Assembly: GCF_000003815.2 (NCBI RefSeq)
Contig: NC_049992.1
Coordinates: 9,794,337 to 9,858,336 of the forward strand
Length of the DNA: 64,000 nt
DNA from: Branchiostoma floridae
Lineage: Eukaryota > Chordata > Leptocardii > Amphioxiformes > Branchiostomatidae
Direction: 5' to 3'
Shown here: piece by piece, positions 45,414 to 57,500 of the stretch
Layout of the letters: each line of letters opens with the position of its first letter
Position numbering within the stretch: position 1 is the first letter of the stretch
The notes under the pieces: model-generated
What the model saw: only the letters and a program-made list of their open reading frames with translations
Told to the model about the DNA's origin: nothing
Database searches by the model: none
Position numbers and translations under genes: made by a program

Positions 45414-48215
45414 CTAACATGCAAACTTACTTCTTTATCTGTCAAACTAAAACTACTGTGTAACTATCTAACAAACAATTTGCAAGGCTGCTCATTAAGT
45501 CCAACGAGATACTGTCAATTTGAACTGTTGGGCTTTGTAAGCCCCTTACTTTTCTCATTGGATTAGCTTCTTCTCAGTTTACATTCTCTTCCTCTCTGTT
45601 TCCTTGCAGTGTTTTTATAACTTAATCAATTGAATTGTAACGTTTTAATTATGGATCTACTAGTCTGTAAATTCTTCAGTTCAATGCTCTTAGCCACAAC
45701 TTAATTTTGAACACTTTCCAAACTTCTACATGTGTCATGCACCATTCTATCACTTCGTAACTTGCCGCCCTGTACTATCCACTGGCTGCTCCAGAAAGAT
45801 TCCGGACAAGGTTTATCAAAAGTCAAAACAAGTTTAATAGCAAGAGATATATATTACAAAGGAGAAGATGTATGTTATTCAAGTTAATAACAGATATATA
45901 AGTAAAGGCAAAGTAGGCTGTTTGTCTCTTGAACAATTCAAGGAAACTGGAAGGCCTCTATTTCATGTTAATTTTGTAATTTGCTGACTACAGTCGTGAG
46001 AAAGGGGAATCTTCCTGGAGCAGTTTCCATTCCCTCCATTCATTACAAAATGCACCATTCTCTGGGAGTTTGTGGCATTGTCATGCCAGTCTGGATAAGT
46101 GCATATTGAAAGTCATGCTGAATAATGAACAGTTGAAAGAATCAGCCTAAAACGTAAACTGCAATCTTTTGATACATATACTAAAAGTAGATCAGAAAAC
46201 TTAGGGTATTAGAGAAATAGGTGAAGAGCAGAAAAATAACGTATCTAAATGATGTGTGTACTATGTGAATGCCTGCTGGCATCAGTTATTTCTTTGAAAT
46301 GTTTAATGATGGTCACTCAAAGTGGGTTGGATTTTAGGATTAGTGTTTTGTATAACATAAAAAGCAATCACTAGACCTTCGACTCAATAAGTTAAATGTG
46401 CAACCTGCATGCTGATACTATTCATCAGAAAATATCAGCACAGAAATAAAATCAATACACGGAGAATATCACTGTACATGTCTATTGCACAAAATGCAGT
46501 TACTTGCTGAATTTTATCACAATGGTGTATTTGAAATTTTTAACTTTATGTTTAACAATGATGATAACTGAAAATGATTGAAAGTCTGTGAATTCAAGGT
46601 GCAATTATTATGGAATTTTACCATGAGAAGTTTTTAGATCACACCTTTGTTTTGAACAGACAACAGTTTTCCATATTCATAAGAATGGAATGAGTATGTT
46701 ATGAGGAACATATATATATCAACTCTACTCAGTCATTCGGGTATTTTTTCCTAAATTTTTAAGGAAATCTTTATGCTTTTGTCGCCTTGAATCTTTGCCT
46801 AGACTAAATGTGAAACTTTGAAGAGTTCCAAGGATAAGATTGCCAGACAAAGGTTTTTGTTGTAAAGTCAGTTTTAACATTCAATGATTTTAACCAAGCA
46901 ATCAAATTTTTAAATGTGCTCAAAAGACGAATATACATTTTAGTTATGGTGTAGAGATGATATGAAAAGATTCTACATCAAAATGCTCTCAACTGTTTCT
47001 TAAACTTCTTAACATACATCTCTCTGTAGAGGTTATATGTTGATGCACTTTCTGAGGATTAGATGTCTCCAAGTCAAATGATCCTTGTATTATGTATTTG
47101 TTGTTATAATATTGTAGTAAACTTTTAGAGACAAGTAAGTTCATGTTTGTATGCACTATTATTTATTCAAGCATGTTGAAGATAGCTGTGAACTATAAAA
47201 TTTGCTTTTATATATGGGAGCTCATAATGCACAAAAGAATGAATGCAAAAATATATGAAGTTCACAGATTTCAAATCTGCAATGTTTAAAAGTGTTACTT
47301 TTCCCTTTTCATCAGCAGTTGCTGATGTGTGATTTATTGTGAAAGTTTCAGAGGCTTTCAAAATATATTGCATGTAAAAGATTATATAACAGAGAAATGT
47401 ATCTGTATATAGAGATGCTAGTTCAATGCTAACATGAATAGGTTGTGTAAGAAATCTAAGTTCAGATAAACTATGTGATAGGGAGGTAAATATTGCTGTT
47501 GTTGGACAAACACTTTAAAGTAATATCAAAGGATATTGACTATCTAATACGAGAAGAAATCTATTAGTGTTAAACTGAGATGTGTAATTTTGTTAAATGT
47601 GCTATAACGGTAAAGAGTATAGACTGAGCTCTTAGGGATTTTAATTAGTAAAGCATGACTCTATTAAGGATTATGTGATATTTTAGGTGTGGTCAAAACT
47701 TCCTTTCAAAACCCGAGTAGTTTGAAGAGAGAAGTAGTAAAACGTTTTTACATGTTGCTTCTGGAAAACCTGAAGGCAACACATGTGAAATGTGCGATTT
47801 TATCAAAGATATAATACATGTACTTGCATGAAGGTATGTTCTGTTTTTTATGAGATATGAATCACTTGATGTAATGAGACCACAAGTATCCATGATGTTG
47901 GTAACTCTAGAGTGGATACGTTGAGGATATAGCAGCAATAGCTAAGGTAGCCACGTGACAAAAATATTGTATATAATACTAAGAATATAATGTTAAGACT
48001 AAGGAAGATGTGTGAATAAATTGTACTAAGAGATGAACTTATTACTTTGATTAGTGTCTATGAATTTGGTGTCTTTTATTTATTTTCACAGTGAAAATAC
48101 TTTTGTAAAATGTGTGCTGATTTTGATTTCTAGACTACAGTACATATTGTTTTTTTAACTTGCATGAAATGCATGGAAAATTTGAGGCTTGTTTTGTTTG
48201 TGTTTTTGTTTCTGC

Positions 48216-48221
48216 AATAAA
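48216..48221 (+). terminator. poly(A) signal, anoctamin gene
   Basis: AATAAA followed within 30 bp by GT-rich sequence (cttgttgttcagaggtggttgtg), the usual arrangement for 3' end formation. This gives a 3' UTR of about 2.8 kb from the stop at 45413. Earlier AATAAA at 46446 and 48015 could give shorter ends. Confidence 0.55.
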
Positions 48222-48416
48222 ATACTTGTTGTTCAGAGGTGGTTGTGTTTTGCTTTTTACAGTCTTTTGGAAATGTTTCCCTTTTGGTGATGTTTGCAGA
48301 GGTATTAGTTCTGTATCTATATAGCCGGTATAACCGCCGTTCGGCATAACACACCAGCTAGTTTCTGAACCCTGCATGCCTCACATAACACACACATATG
48401 AGGGGTGATCAATAAA

Positions 48417-48627
48417 TACTGTAAATGCAGAAATGTTCGCGGTGGATTAATTAATGTTCGCGGTTTTCGCGGTGACCACTTCACCGCGAATTTAAAACCA
48501 AAGCGAACATTTTTCTATTATGATATCAGATTGCAGTGTATGGTGTTACCGCGAACTTAAATCCACCGCGAAAAGTACTTTTTCCCGCTACCGCAAAATC
48601 CCCGCGAACTTAAATACATTTACAGTA
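48417..48627. mobile_element. MITE, TACTGTAAATGCA family, copy 2
   Basis: A 211-bp foldback, TACTGTAAATGCAGAAATG to TACATTTACAGTA, rich in CCGCGAA/TTCGCGG. It is inverted relative to the copy at 33851. It sits about 200 bp past the anoctamin poly(A) signal. Confidence 0.9.
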
Positions 48628-49668
48628 CCAGGCCTTACCCAGAAATATAAGCATACTCATAACTCAAGAAGCTGTGGAAGCAGTTGTGAATACGAAAGTC
48701 ACGTTTGAAAATAGTTCACCTGGCATTTTCCTTCGGTACTGCAGCCGGCTGTGTACATGTATGTAAGTGAGCAATAGTTTATTTCTATTCCTCGTGAAAC
48801 AAAATGAAAAAGCTACTTGTTTTCTTCGAATTTCAATGTCCACACAACAATTTTTCTTTACCTTTGTTTCACAAGGAATAGAATAAGAAGCATTCCTTAC
48901 ACAATTTCCCATGTTACAGTTTCATACATAGCAGGGGTTTTTTTTCAATTTCTTTTCAGAACTTTATTCAAGAATACAATTTAAAAAACATAAATTGTAC
49001 AATAAAAATGGATTGTAAATATGACAAAATCATTATTTCAAACATTTCTTAGGTATATGTTAAATCAGCTATTATAAAAATCACCAAATAGCATAATGTA
49101 TTGTATGATTTGCAGTATTTCTGTTGCAGCACCATTTTTTTTAATATTGTGTTTTCTGCTATGGATACCAATGAAACTCCTACGGTAAGATTTATTGTGA
49201 CGTGGGTATGGGATAAGTCGTAGCAATTAGTATCTAATTTTGTCATTGATAAAATGCCATAGCTTTTGTCTTGGGTAATTTCCTGTGATGTACGGCCATT
49301 CAATTTTCCTCAATTGGGTAATTTTTGGACATTTGTGGCCACATGACATGCGGGCTTCTCAGAAAAGCCGGTGGAGCTCTGATTCATTGTTACAATATTT
49401 TTTTTAAAAATCCATATAACAACGGACGTAAAATAGTTGAACCCTCTTGTTACTATGTATACTATGGTACTTTCATTTGTTCAGGATACCCCATTACAGG
49501 ACAGTCTCAAGACAACAGATGAAAAGAATAGAGATAAAGATTTCCAGAACCGGAAGCTAATCGTCTTTATAATTGAGCCAGCATGATTTTGATAGACATC
49601 TGAATATACAAAAATCCGAAATTACTGAAATTATGAATGTAGATGAACTCATCCCATTAGTAAAGGGC
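48628..49668. other. intergenic, no gene seen
   Basis: A partial 'CATAACTCGAGAAG' repeat lies near 48650-48745; the rest is A/T-rich. No splice-supported coding sequence. Confidence 0.5.
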
Positions 49669-49676
49669 TATATAAG
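49669..49676 (+). promoter_or_regulatory. TATA box of the small secreted peptide gene
   Basis: TATATAAG lies about 30 bp ahead of a probable transcription start near 49700. The presumed untranslated first exon would end at 49759 before a good donor (CAAG|GTAGGT). It would join the acceptor ctacag at 50645, directly before the ATG. Confidence 0.5.
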
Positions 49677-50481
49677 TACGTAAGTACGGCGCCGATAGTA
49701 AGACATTCTACAGTATTTTCATCGGCGATTTCTCCGGAACCTGACTCTTCAATATCAAGGTAGGTTTGATTTTTTTCTATAGATATATATACTAGTATAT
49801 AAAGCGAAAGCATTCATCGTTAAAATTCACCAGGCATTTTCTGAATTAGTTAACGTTACATAGCCGTACTGTATGTCAGAGTCACATTAATCGTTGGTCG
49901 TCGTACGGTTTTGAAGTATTATTTTGAAGCAGGTTGTGACAAAACGACAAGTATCTAATATAACTGCCTTCTCTGTAACAAGATTGCTGAACGTTGTACG
50001 ACACATACACGGTTATCGCAAGAATGCCCTCTGTTTGCGATCATAGGGCGATCATAGACGTACAAAATGTATGTCACAGGTCCATAAGTAAGACAGTAGG
50101 GCGCCAAAGGAGAAAATAGTTTCGAAGATAGACAGACCATTTTTCCGTTCAGTGATCTTTCCAGAGCACTCCAGGACATTTTTCTTTGCTTTTTCTTCCG
50201 TTTGGTTGTGTTCAATATCATTAATTTTTTTCAGTCAGAGAAATACTAGTACGTTTTAATCTGACGTCTCTTTCGCCCGACTTCCGATTTGTCTGTAAAT
50301 GTTGAATTTCTTTGAACTAGCGTGTACTTCAGAGATTGTAGCCCCTGGCACATGGTTTTTTTTTTCTATGAACATTTGTGCCATTTATACTCTGCCCTTG
50401 CGCTCCATTAATTGTTTTACAAATTCCCACGACTAAGACGTCAAAATTGATGGAAATATTGCCTTTTTGTTTTGTATTCCG

Positions 50482-50559
50482 CTAGCCTGGTATCCAGCCG
50501 TAATTGCGTAGAGGAGAGAAGGGACTCGGGAGCTATATTACGGCTGGATACCAGGCTAG
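50482..50559. mobile_element. short MITE, CTAGCCTGGTATCCAG ends
   Basis: The 78-bp segment has inverted ends CTAGCCTGGTATCCAGCCGT and ACGGCTGGATACCAGGCTAG. A degenerate relative lies at about 4195-4260 (agcctggtatccagtcgtac ... ctcccgagtc). It is in the presumed 5' UTR intron. Confidence 0.88.
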
Positions 50560-50645
50560 TGTTCCGCAAGACTCTTAGGTATCGAAACCATGTTGATTTT
50601 TACATACAAAAATACTAAGACTCGCTGTGATGTTTTTTACTACAG

Positions 50646-51291
50646 ATGAAGACGACCCTGGCGTTTCTTCTTGTTGTGCTGGTCATCTCGTGCCAGCTGA
50701 TGACTGCTGAAAGCTACATAATGCTTCCCGCTAATCCTGGCCGAAGCTTGGGTAAGAAAACAGTTGCTTAACGTTAACAAACATCTGTACTTCTACTGAA
50801 GGATATTATAGTAGCCTGGGTTCCATCCGATTTCTCTGGGGGTTCCTTGCAAACTCGCTGCCCTAAAACAGTTAAAACAGTTTAGTGAATGCACGAAGTC
50901 CCGGTAGAAATTGGATGGTATCCAGGCTAGGATGATAGTAATAGGTAATATAGATAAGAAAACGCCGACAAATATTTAAACCTAATCTCCAAGCAGATCC
51001 TACTCCGGTAGCGAAACACACTCCTAGACCGGCTTCACTCTTCTGATAGCTTTTGATACTATCTTATGCTACCGTATAGTAGGATCTGCTTTGAGATTAG
51101 TTAAATGCTACTAATGTAAAACTCTTTTGTATACAGAACGTGGTGTCAAGGCGAACTTGGCCCGTCAGGCTGAGCTGCGTGAGCTGGCCAGGGAGGTGGA
51201 GATGACCAGTGAGCTGGAGATGACCAGGGAGGTGGAGAAACGGGATGTGGACACCCGTCTGAGTGACAGGATGACGGAGGAAGCTGAATGA
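50646..51291 (+). CDS. small secreted Glu/Arg-rich peptide, 86 aa
   Basis: Coding exons 50646-50751 and 51137-51291, split at G|AA with a GTAAGA donor and ATACAG acceptor. Residues 1-22 are a signal peptide (MKTTLAFLLVVLVISCQLMTA). The remainder (ESYIMLPANPGRSLGERGVK, then a charged helix) has no cysteine. It contains the near-repeat REVEMTSELEMTREVEKR and one dibasic site, Glu-Lys-Arg before DVDTRLSDRMTEEAE-stop. Processing there would release a 15-residue acidic C-terminal peptide. An ATG immediately after the acceptor tacag suggests an upstream untranslated exon. I do not recognise a family. Secretion follows from the signal peptide; function is unknown. Confidence 0.75.
50812..50929. mobile_element. 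MITE-like foldback, TAGCCTGG ends
   Basis: The left end tagcctgggttccatccgat and right end attggatggtatccaggcta are inverted with few mismatches. It lies in the intron between the two coding exons of the small secreted peptide gene. Confidence 0.75.
50982..51100. mobile_element. MITE-like foldback, CTCCAAGCAGA family, copy 2
   Basis: Ends CTAATCTCCAAGCAGATCCT and AGGATCTGCTTTGAGATTAG. It shares the accggcttcactc block with copy 1 at 1094-1263. It lies in the same intron, 37 bp before the second coding exon. Confidence 0.87.
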
Positions 51292-52049
51292 TTAAATGGT
51301 AAAGATGTTCTTTCCGCCATGGATTAGTATTATTTTTGTGAGTCAAAACGTCCTGCTTTTGTCCAATGCTAGTACCCCTTTCCAATGTGGCGGCGTACGT
51401 AGCCTTTATACTTTACTCCACTCTGTCGGTCGCATCCGTTGGCTACGAAAACGAACGCGAGAGAGCGACCAAAAGCTAAAATGGCTTACACCCATGGAGG
51501 CTAGAGGTGGCTACCACCACAGAGCAAGGACGTTGTATAACATCTCTGCACAGAGGGAACAAAACTCTCACATTTGTAGTTCGTACGAATTTCACTTTCA
51601 GTTTTAATGTAATTCATGAAAAATTGCTGTATTTTGTAAGTTTTGAATTTCAGATCCTAATTTTCCATTCCAATTAAGAATTTATAGGTCATACATGATG
51701 TCGTAATTTTGAACCATCAGTGATCTCCATAAAAATGTATTTTATTGGTTGGTTACTGTCTTTGCAGGACAGTCGACCACGTGACCATCGCGTGTCTGCC
51801 ACGTGATCATTGACGGCTATCTATCTTCTACGCGCGGACGACAATTTTAGCAAAATTCGCCAATCACAAATAGTACTTGTAGTTTGATTGTTTCCTGGTC
51901 GTAATTACAAGCGAGAGCGAGGATGGAGGATAGGATTTAACATTTGAAGAGCATACATGATTCGTACCATGGATTGTAAAACGCACAACTCGTAGATAAT
52001 CCTATGTTTCTTGAAGGACAGTATATAGAAGCTTAGTCCATTAATTGCT

Positions 52050-52445
52050 GAATAACTGAAGGGATTCTCCAATGGGTGCTGAACACATTATCCATATAAC
52101 TGAAGGGACCTGTCCTTGGTGGTGAACACAACATCCACACAGCTAAAGGGGCCTGTCCTTGGTGCCGAACACAACATCCGCACAGCTAAAGGGGCCTGTC
52201 CTTGGTGCCGAACACAAAATCCGCACAGCTAAAGGGGCATGTCCTTGGTGCTGAACACAACATCCGCACAGCTAAAGGGGCCTGTCCTTGGTGCCGAACA
52301 CAACATCCGCACAGCTAAAGGGGCCTGTCCTTGGTGCCGAACACAACATCCGCACAGCTAAAGGGGCCTGTCCTTGGTGCCGAACACAACATCCGCACAG
52401 CTAAAGGGACCTGTCCTTGGTGCTGAATGCATCATCCGTGCGGCT
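52050..52445. repeat. minisatellite, 43-bp unit, about 8-9 copies
   Basis: The core unit contains cacagctaaaggggcctgtc and then cttggtgccgaacacaacat. The middle copies are nearly identical; the outer ones diverge. A 43-bp unit is not a multiple of three, and the array is not an ORF. Confidence 0.92.
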
Positions 52446-52737
52446 AAAATTCGCCATATATTAGCATGTTGCAATGTGACAAATGGAAAAGAATTTGCTC
52501 TTTACAAGACCTCTTCCCAACATCTTAAGAATGACGAGAAAAAACTTAAACATACACTTATCATATATGCCAACAAAGTTTGTTTCTTCACATAACGTTA
52601 CATTTTATTATCTGCAAGTTTTGCTACCTAGATTCCTAGAAGGAGAACGTTAAAGCTTTAAGTGTATACTTGCCAATCCCTGGAGCCGTATGACCGGTCC
52701 GGATCACAGATCGTCTTCTGCATGATGAAAAACTGCA

Positions 52738-52743
52738 AATAAA
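52738..52743 (+). terminator. possible poly(A) signal of the small peptide gene
   Basis: AATAAA in ctgcaaataaaagattgc, followed by a T/GT-rich stretch. It fits the small peptide gene only if an extra 3' UTR intron exists. Confidence 0.3.
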
Positions 52744-54177
52744 AGATTGCAAGATACATTTCTTCTATGTCTTTCTTGTTTGTGAACTTATGTCGTCAGC
52801 ATAGATGGAGTTCGCAAATTAAAGAGCTGTAAGCATGGCATTGGCATGATTAGATTATTTGATCGAAGAAGGGATAGTTCTGAACAGTTCTTATGTAAGA
52901 CTAAGACTTGTCAAGGTGAAAGATTGTAACCTTTTAAGTATGCTTTTTTTATTTGAAACGCCCCCAACTGCCCACTTACTTTTCATGGGACTATCTAGTC
53001 TGTACAACTTGTGTTGAACAGCGTCATCTAGCGACTTTTTATTAAACGACATAGCAGGGCTACCTGGAGACGGAACCCATGCTTCGCTAGTGGTCAAAGG
53101 TCGCACTACGTGCTGCACCGGTGCTTCATTTATAGTCCACGCGGAGTTCTGAAAAAAACTGTTCAGCGTCCGATGTTTGGAGTGGTACGGACACATTCCA
53201 GGCAGCTGCAGCCAGGGTTATCTCACGTTTTATTCGGCGTTTTGCTGAGCAGACTGTGCACGAAGGTGTGTACTCATAATCGATAATTGATATCCACGTG
53301 AACCGTGATGATAAGTTAAGTGGGAGGGGCTCATGTTGCGTGGCTTAGTATAATGTTTACCTTGAATGTTTACCTTGAACCACAGCCAGTCGATACACTT
53401 GCGGGTAATGAGGCTGTCCTAGTTAATGCGGTGGTATGATCGTTTTTTTTTTTGTAGATCTGTCATGTCTGTAGCAGTTGTAACAAATGTAACGTTAACG
53501 TGATTAGTAGGATCGAATACCAATAACTATTGCAAGCTAGAAATATAAAATTTGCCAGGGAATGCTAAATATTTACCTCTCAGTCTTTTCCATGAGAACT
53601 TCAGTACTTTCGTCTCTGAGTAGGCCCTTGACTCACCAGGTACGGGATCAGGATGCATTTGCTGAGAAAAGCTCCTTGGTTACAAACTACCTAAAGCCTG
53701 TTTACAAAAGACAGGACAGGCTCGCATGACTCAGCAAAACTTGGTCATAGGTATTGGGCATGGAGGCCTTCAACGAAATTACCTTCGTTATGTTTTGGGT
53801 AGCGTTTGAATATGTATGTTTGTATGTATGCATGTTTCCCATTGCACTCCATACTGCCCAAATCACATCATCATCATAATGCTTATAATAAGCACAGCAA
53901 CTTCTTGCAAACTTTTGGTGAAAGTCTTCTTTTCATTGGGTTTACCACCATCACTTCACTAAGAATAGTATCGTTTGAGTAGACTTTGTAATTTATTGTA
54001 AAGACCAAATGAAATTGATCTGATGCCAATTTAATAATAATAAGCCGGTTCACGGTTTGTACGGCACATGCACGAGTTCAAAGGTGAAGGCCCCTAACTT
54101 GTAAACCATGTTTGTGCCATTGTCTAAACATGTTTTATTTATATCTTAGGGGCCCTTTATTTCTTACATAACCACAA

Positions 54178-54428
54178 TGCACTCCCTGGGAGCCAGCAAG
54201 GATCGGGCAGCTAGGACAGTTTATTCGGTGGCCCAAGTCAGGCCTGCCCGAGCTCCTATTAGCGCCCCGGGGAGTTTAAGCCCGATGAGGTCCACCTGCC
54301 CTTATCCAAGTGTAGCGATAACTCCTTCAGGCTTAAACTCCCCGGAGCGCTTATGTGACATCGGCGTGCTGACTGCCTTGTTTCCCCGAACAAAACTCAC
54401 TAACCCGGTCCTGGCTGGCTCCCAGGGT
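54178..54428. mobile_element. foldback element just upstream of the TP53I3-like gene
   Basis: The outer ends (ctccctgggagccagcaagg / ccggtcctggctggctcccagggta) and an inner pair (gcgccccggggagtttaagc / gcttaaactccccggagcgc) are inverted. It ends about 110 bp before the TP53I3-like ATG, so it may contribute promoter or 5' UTR sequence. Confidence 0.75.
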
Positions 54429-54536
54429 AACAAATGTACTGTACCAGTGCACATGCACAGTTTGGACCATTCACTAAGATTATTGGTGTTTGGTGACTTT
54501 GGTCCCAATATCTGACCATTGTTCCAGACAGAAGCC

Positions 54537-57500
54537 ATGAGTGACATGCAGGCGGTGGTGCTACAGCAGCCAGGAGGGCCTGATAACCTGTCCGTGGGAA
54601 GGGTACCCAAGCCTCGGCCCCAGGCTGGAGAGGTTCTACTGAAGGTGTACGCCACAGCAGTCAACAGGGCAGACACCCTGCAGGTATGTGCGTGTGTGTG
54701 TGTGTGTGACATTAAGGCAACAGGGGTCGTGGCAGACCAAGAAAAACTTGGATGAAGGTCTCACAGGGGTCGACCCACTGGACAGAGCCGCATGGAAGCG
54801 TGGTGTGGAGACTAGCCGACTGCTGCCCACCCCTATGTCATGGACTCCAGCAGCAGTATAATCAAACCATTGATAGTGAGTGAGTGAGTGAGTGATTCCA
54901 AAAAGTCGGAGGAATTTTTTAGAATGGAGTTAGTCAAGGTTTTGGAATGGAGTTCTATGCTGGAATTTCAGTCTAATATAGTTCTAGGAAAGTATAAATA
55001 TTGGTATTTGAATCTAAGACTCCCGACTAGTTTGCTGCTGGTGAGAAGCTTTCATACAGCAAACTGTATATTTCTTCTGCTCGGAAGGCTCACGTGACCT
55101 AGGGATTGGAGGTCACTCTCTCTCAGGTTACGTGACTGGATGAGTGTGTTGTATATGGTAGGGAGTCCCATGGTCATTTTTCAGCGTGGGTGACCTGGTC
55201 CTGATTTTAACAGCCTCTCTCAAACCACCTGCTCTCTCTTGTAATGTGCAACTGGTGGCAAATATTGGTTTTATATAGTCACAAATGTAGCAAAGAAAAG
55301 GATTGAGCTAGCCATCACTACAGAGGCTGGCATTAAGGCTTACCAAGATTTAAAGAAGCTTACATCCATCTGTGTGCTTCTTGTATCTTGTAGAGGAAGG
55401 GCCTGTACCCACCCCCGAAGGGAGCGAGCGACATACTGGGCCTGGAGGCTGCTGGGAAGGTGGATGACCTTGGTCCTGACTGTAGAGGTCGCTGGAAACA
55501 TGGTGATAGGGTGATGGCGCTGCTACCAGGTGGGCACAATACTACTGCCGTGGCCTTTTTCTGGCAGCTATGCAAGGATGTTAATTTGATTATTATGGGT
55601 GACATTTCCAAAAAAAATTTTCTCCCATACTGTAAATTTTACAAAGCAGCTATAAAATGAGCGCATACATGCCATAGATTTCTAAAAAGTATTGGAAAGC
55701 AGATGTCACAATGCCAAATTCAATGTAAAGTCAAAGAATAGGATCTACCTACAGTTCCCCAGACAGGTAGCAAAAGCAAACATAGGAGGGAACTACTGCC
55801 CAGATGGTTCCCAGGCTTAAGGCTAAATATCTCGCAGCCTGTGTTGCACAATAACTCACCGCCAGGGGCTAATGGTCTCCCTCCCCAATTTAGGCAGACA
55901 GCTAGGAGTGCAATTTTATATAGTCAGGTTTATAGCTTGATGCTGTGTGCCAACGTAGGTGGTGGAAATGCAGAGTTTGTGACCGTTGATGAAGACCACC
56001 TGATGGCCATACCTGCAGGGATGTCATACCAGGAGGCAGCCGCCATCCCTGAAGTCTGGCTCACTGCTTACCAACTTCTGCACTTTGTAGGTAAGAACAG
56101 CATCTTCTATTTGGCCCAGAAGGTCCTGGGTTTAAATCCTGTCATGCTACCAATCTTGTGCCCTTGGGAAAGGCACGTAACATGACTTTCCTCACTCCAC
56201 CTACATGTAGGTGTAAAAATGAGCACCTGGCTTTGGTCAGAGAGGTAAAAGGCAGAGAGCCGGGCTCTGCATCCCAATACAGTGATCTAGACACAGTGGA
56301 TACCTTTACCCAATATTCCTATGATCTTAAAAGTCTAGTAGAGGGCCCTCTGGAAATTTGGCATTTATAACCCTCCAAGATGTTGTTTCTTACTCTTTGA
56401 GGGACAAATTCCACATGTTGCTGGTAGTGTAAGGAGCTGCTATACATGTCAAACATTACAATCCTTGAATTTTGACTGAAGTTTTTTTGTCAGGTGGATT
56501 GCAGGAAGGGGAGACTGTTCTGATCCATGCGGGTGGCAGTGGGGTGGGTACGGCTGCCACGCAACTGTCCCGACTGGCGGGGGCTCGTCCAATCATCACG
56601 GCCGGCACTCCGGAAAAGTTACAGAGGGCCACGGACCTTGGCGCTGTCGCTGCCTTTAACTACAAGGAGGGAGAGTTTGCACAGAAAGTTCTCGATGAAA
56701 CAAACGGTAAATCTTAGTCTGCATGCCTTTTTCAAGGAGGCGTAGTGAGAGCTAGCTTAAGTTACTTACTGTCAATTGTCGTCAATAATATTTGTGAAGC
56801 ATAATTGGCCGCTTTATTTCCACGCAGCAAATTATTTGTTATCCTGAATTCATTGATAAGTGTTATCTAAGTCGATGTTCAAAACTATCTGAAAGTAATA
56901 CATAGCAGGTGCTGGTGTCTGAGAAACTGTTACAGTAATTGTTTTATTTGGTAAAAGAAATAGACTGCAGTGTTATCAGGCCTAGGGTGCAAGGTAAAAA
57001 AAGTAGTGTTTTATTACAGTTCTATCGCAATACACACATCAAAGTTTGAGCTTCCACAGGATGGAATCCTTAAAGTTAAGTGCATATTTGTATTTGACCC
57101 AAATATCTCTGGCCTAAGATATACTGAAATGAATGATTATCAAAATTGGCTGACTAGATGGCTATAGTCATTCTGTTGCCACATATACAGATACGTCGAT
57201 ATGACACCTTAGGGGTGAAACTGATTATTACTTTATTCCTGTTTCTCAGGGAAGGGAGTGGATGTTATATTGGACTGTGTTGGTGCTTCCTTCTGGCAGC
57301 AGAATGTCAGGTAACAATCAAAACTATTTTCAGTGCTCTTAGCTGTTATAGCTTTTACGTCTCATTACATGTGCAATAGACACCTCATCATCATCATCAG
57401 CCAGCTGCATAGGTCTTCTAGGTCCTTAATAGTGCATTACCTTTCCATAATAGTACATTATGATTGCTTTAATCGTAATAGATTTTAGCAAAATTCTCTA

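Larger units (their letters stand above)
51292..54176. other. 3' region of small peptide gene and intergenic DNA
   Basis: The sequence after the stop carries a possible donor (ATG|GTAAAG, 51298). A further 3' UTR exon could lie near 52710 (acceptor gatcacag), close to the poly(A) signal at 52738. The minisatellite at 52050-52445 fills much of the interval. A 101-codon minus-strand frame (52891-53196) shows no recognisable domain. No other gene is supported. Confidence 0.45.

Noticed and set aside
52050-52445. Repeat-protein coding sequence in the 43-bp array
   Set aside because: The unit length is not a multiple of three and frames close within a few units.
52891-53196. 101-codon minus-strand frame
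   Set aside because: No signal peptide, domain or splice partners. It looks like part of an interspersed repeat.
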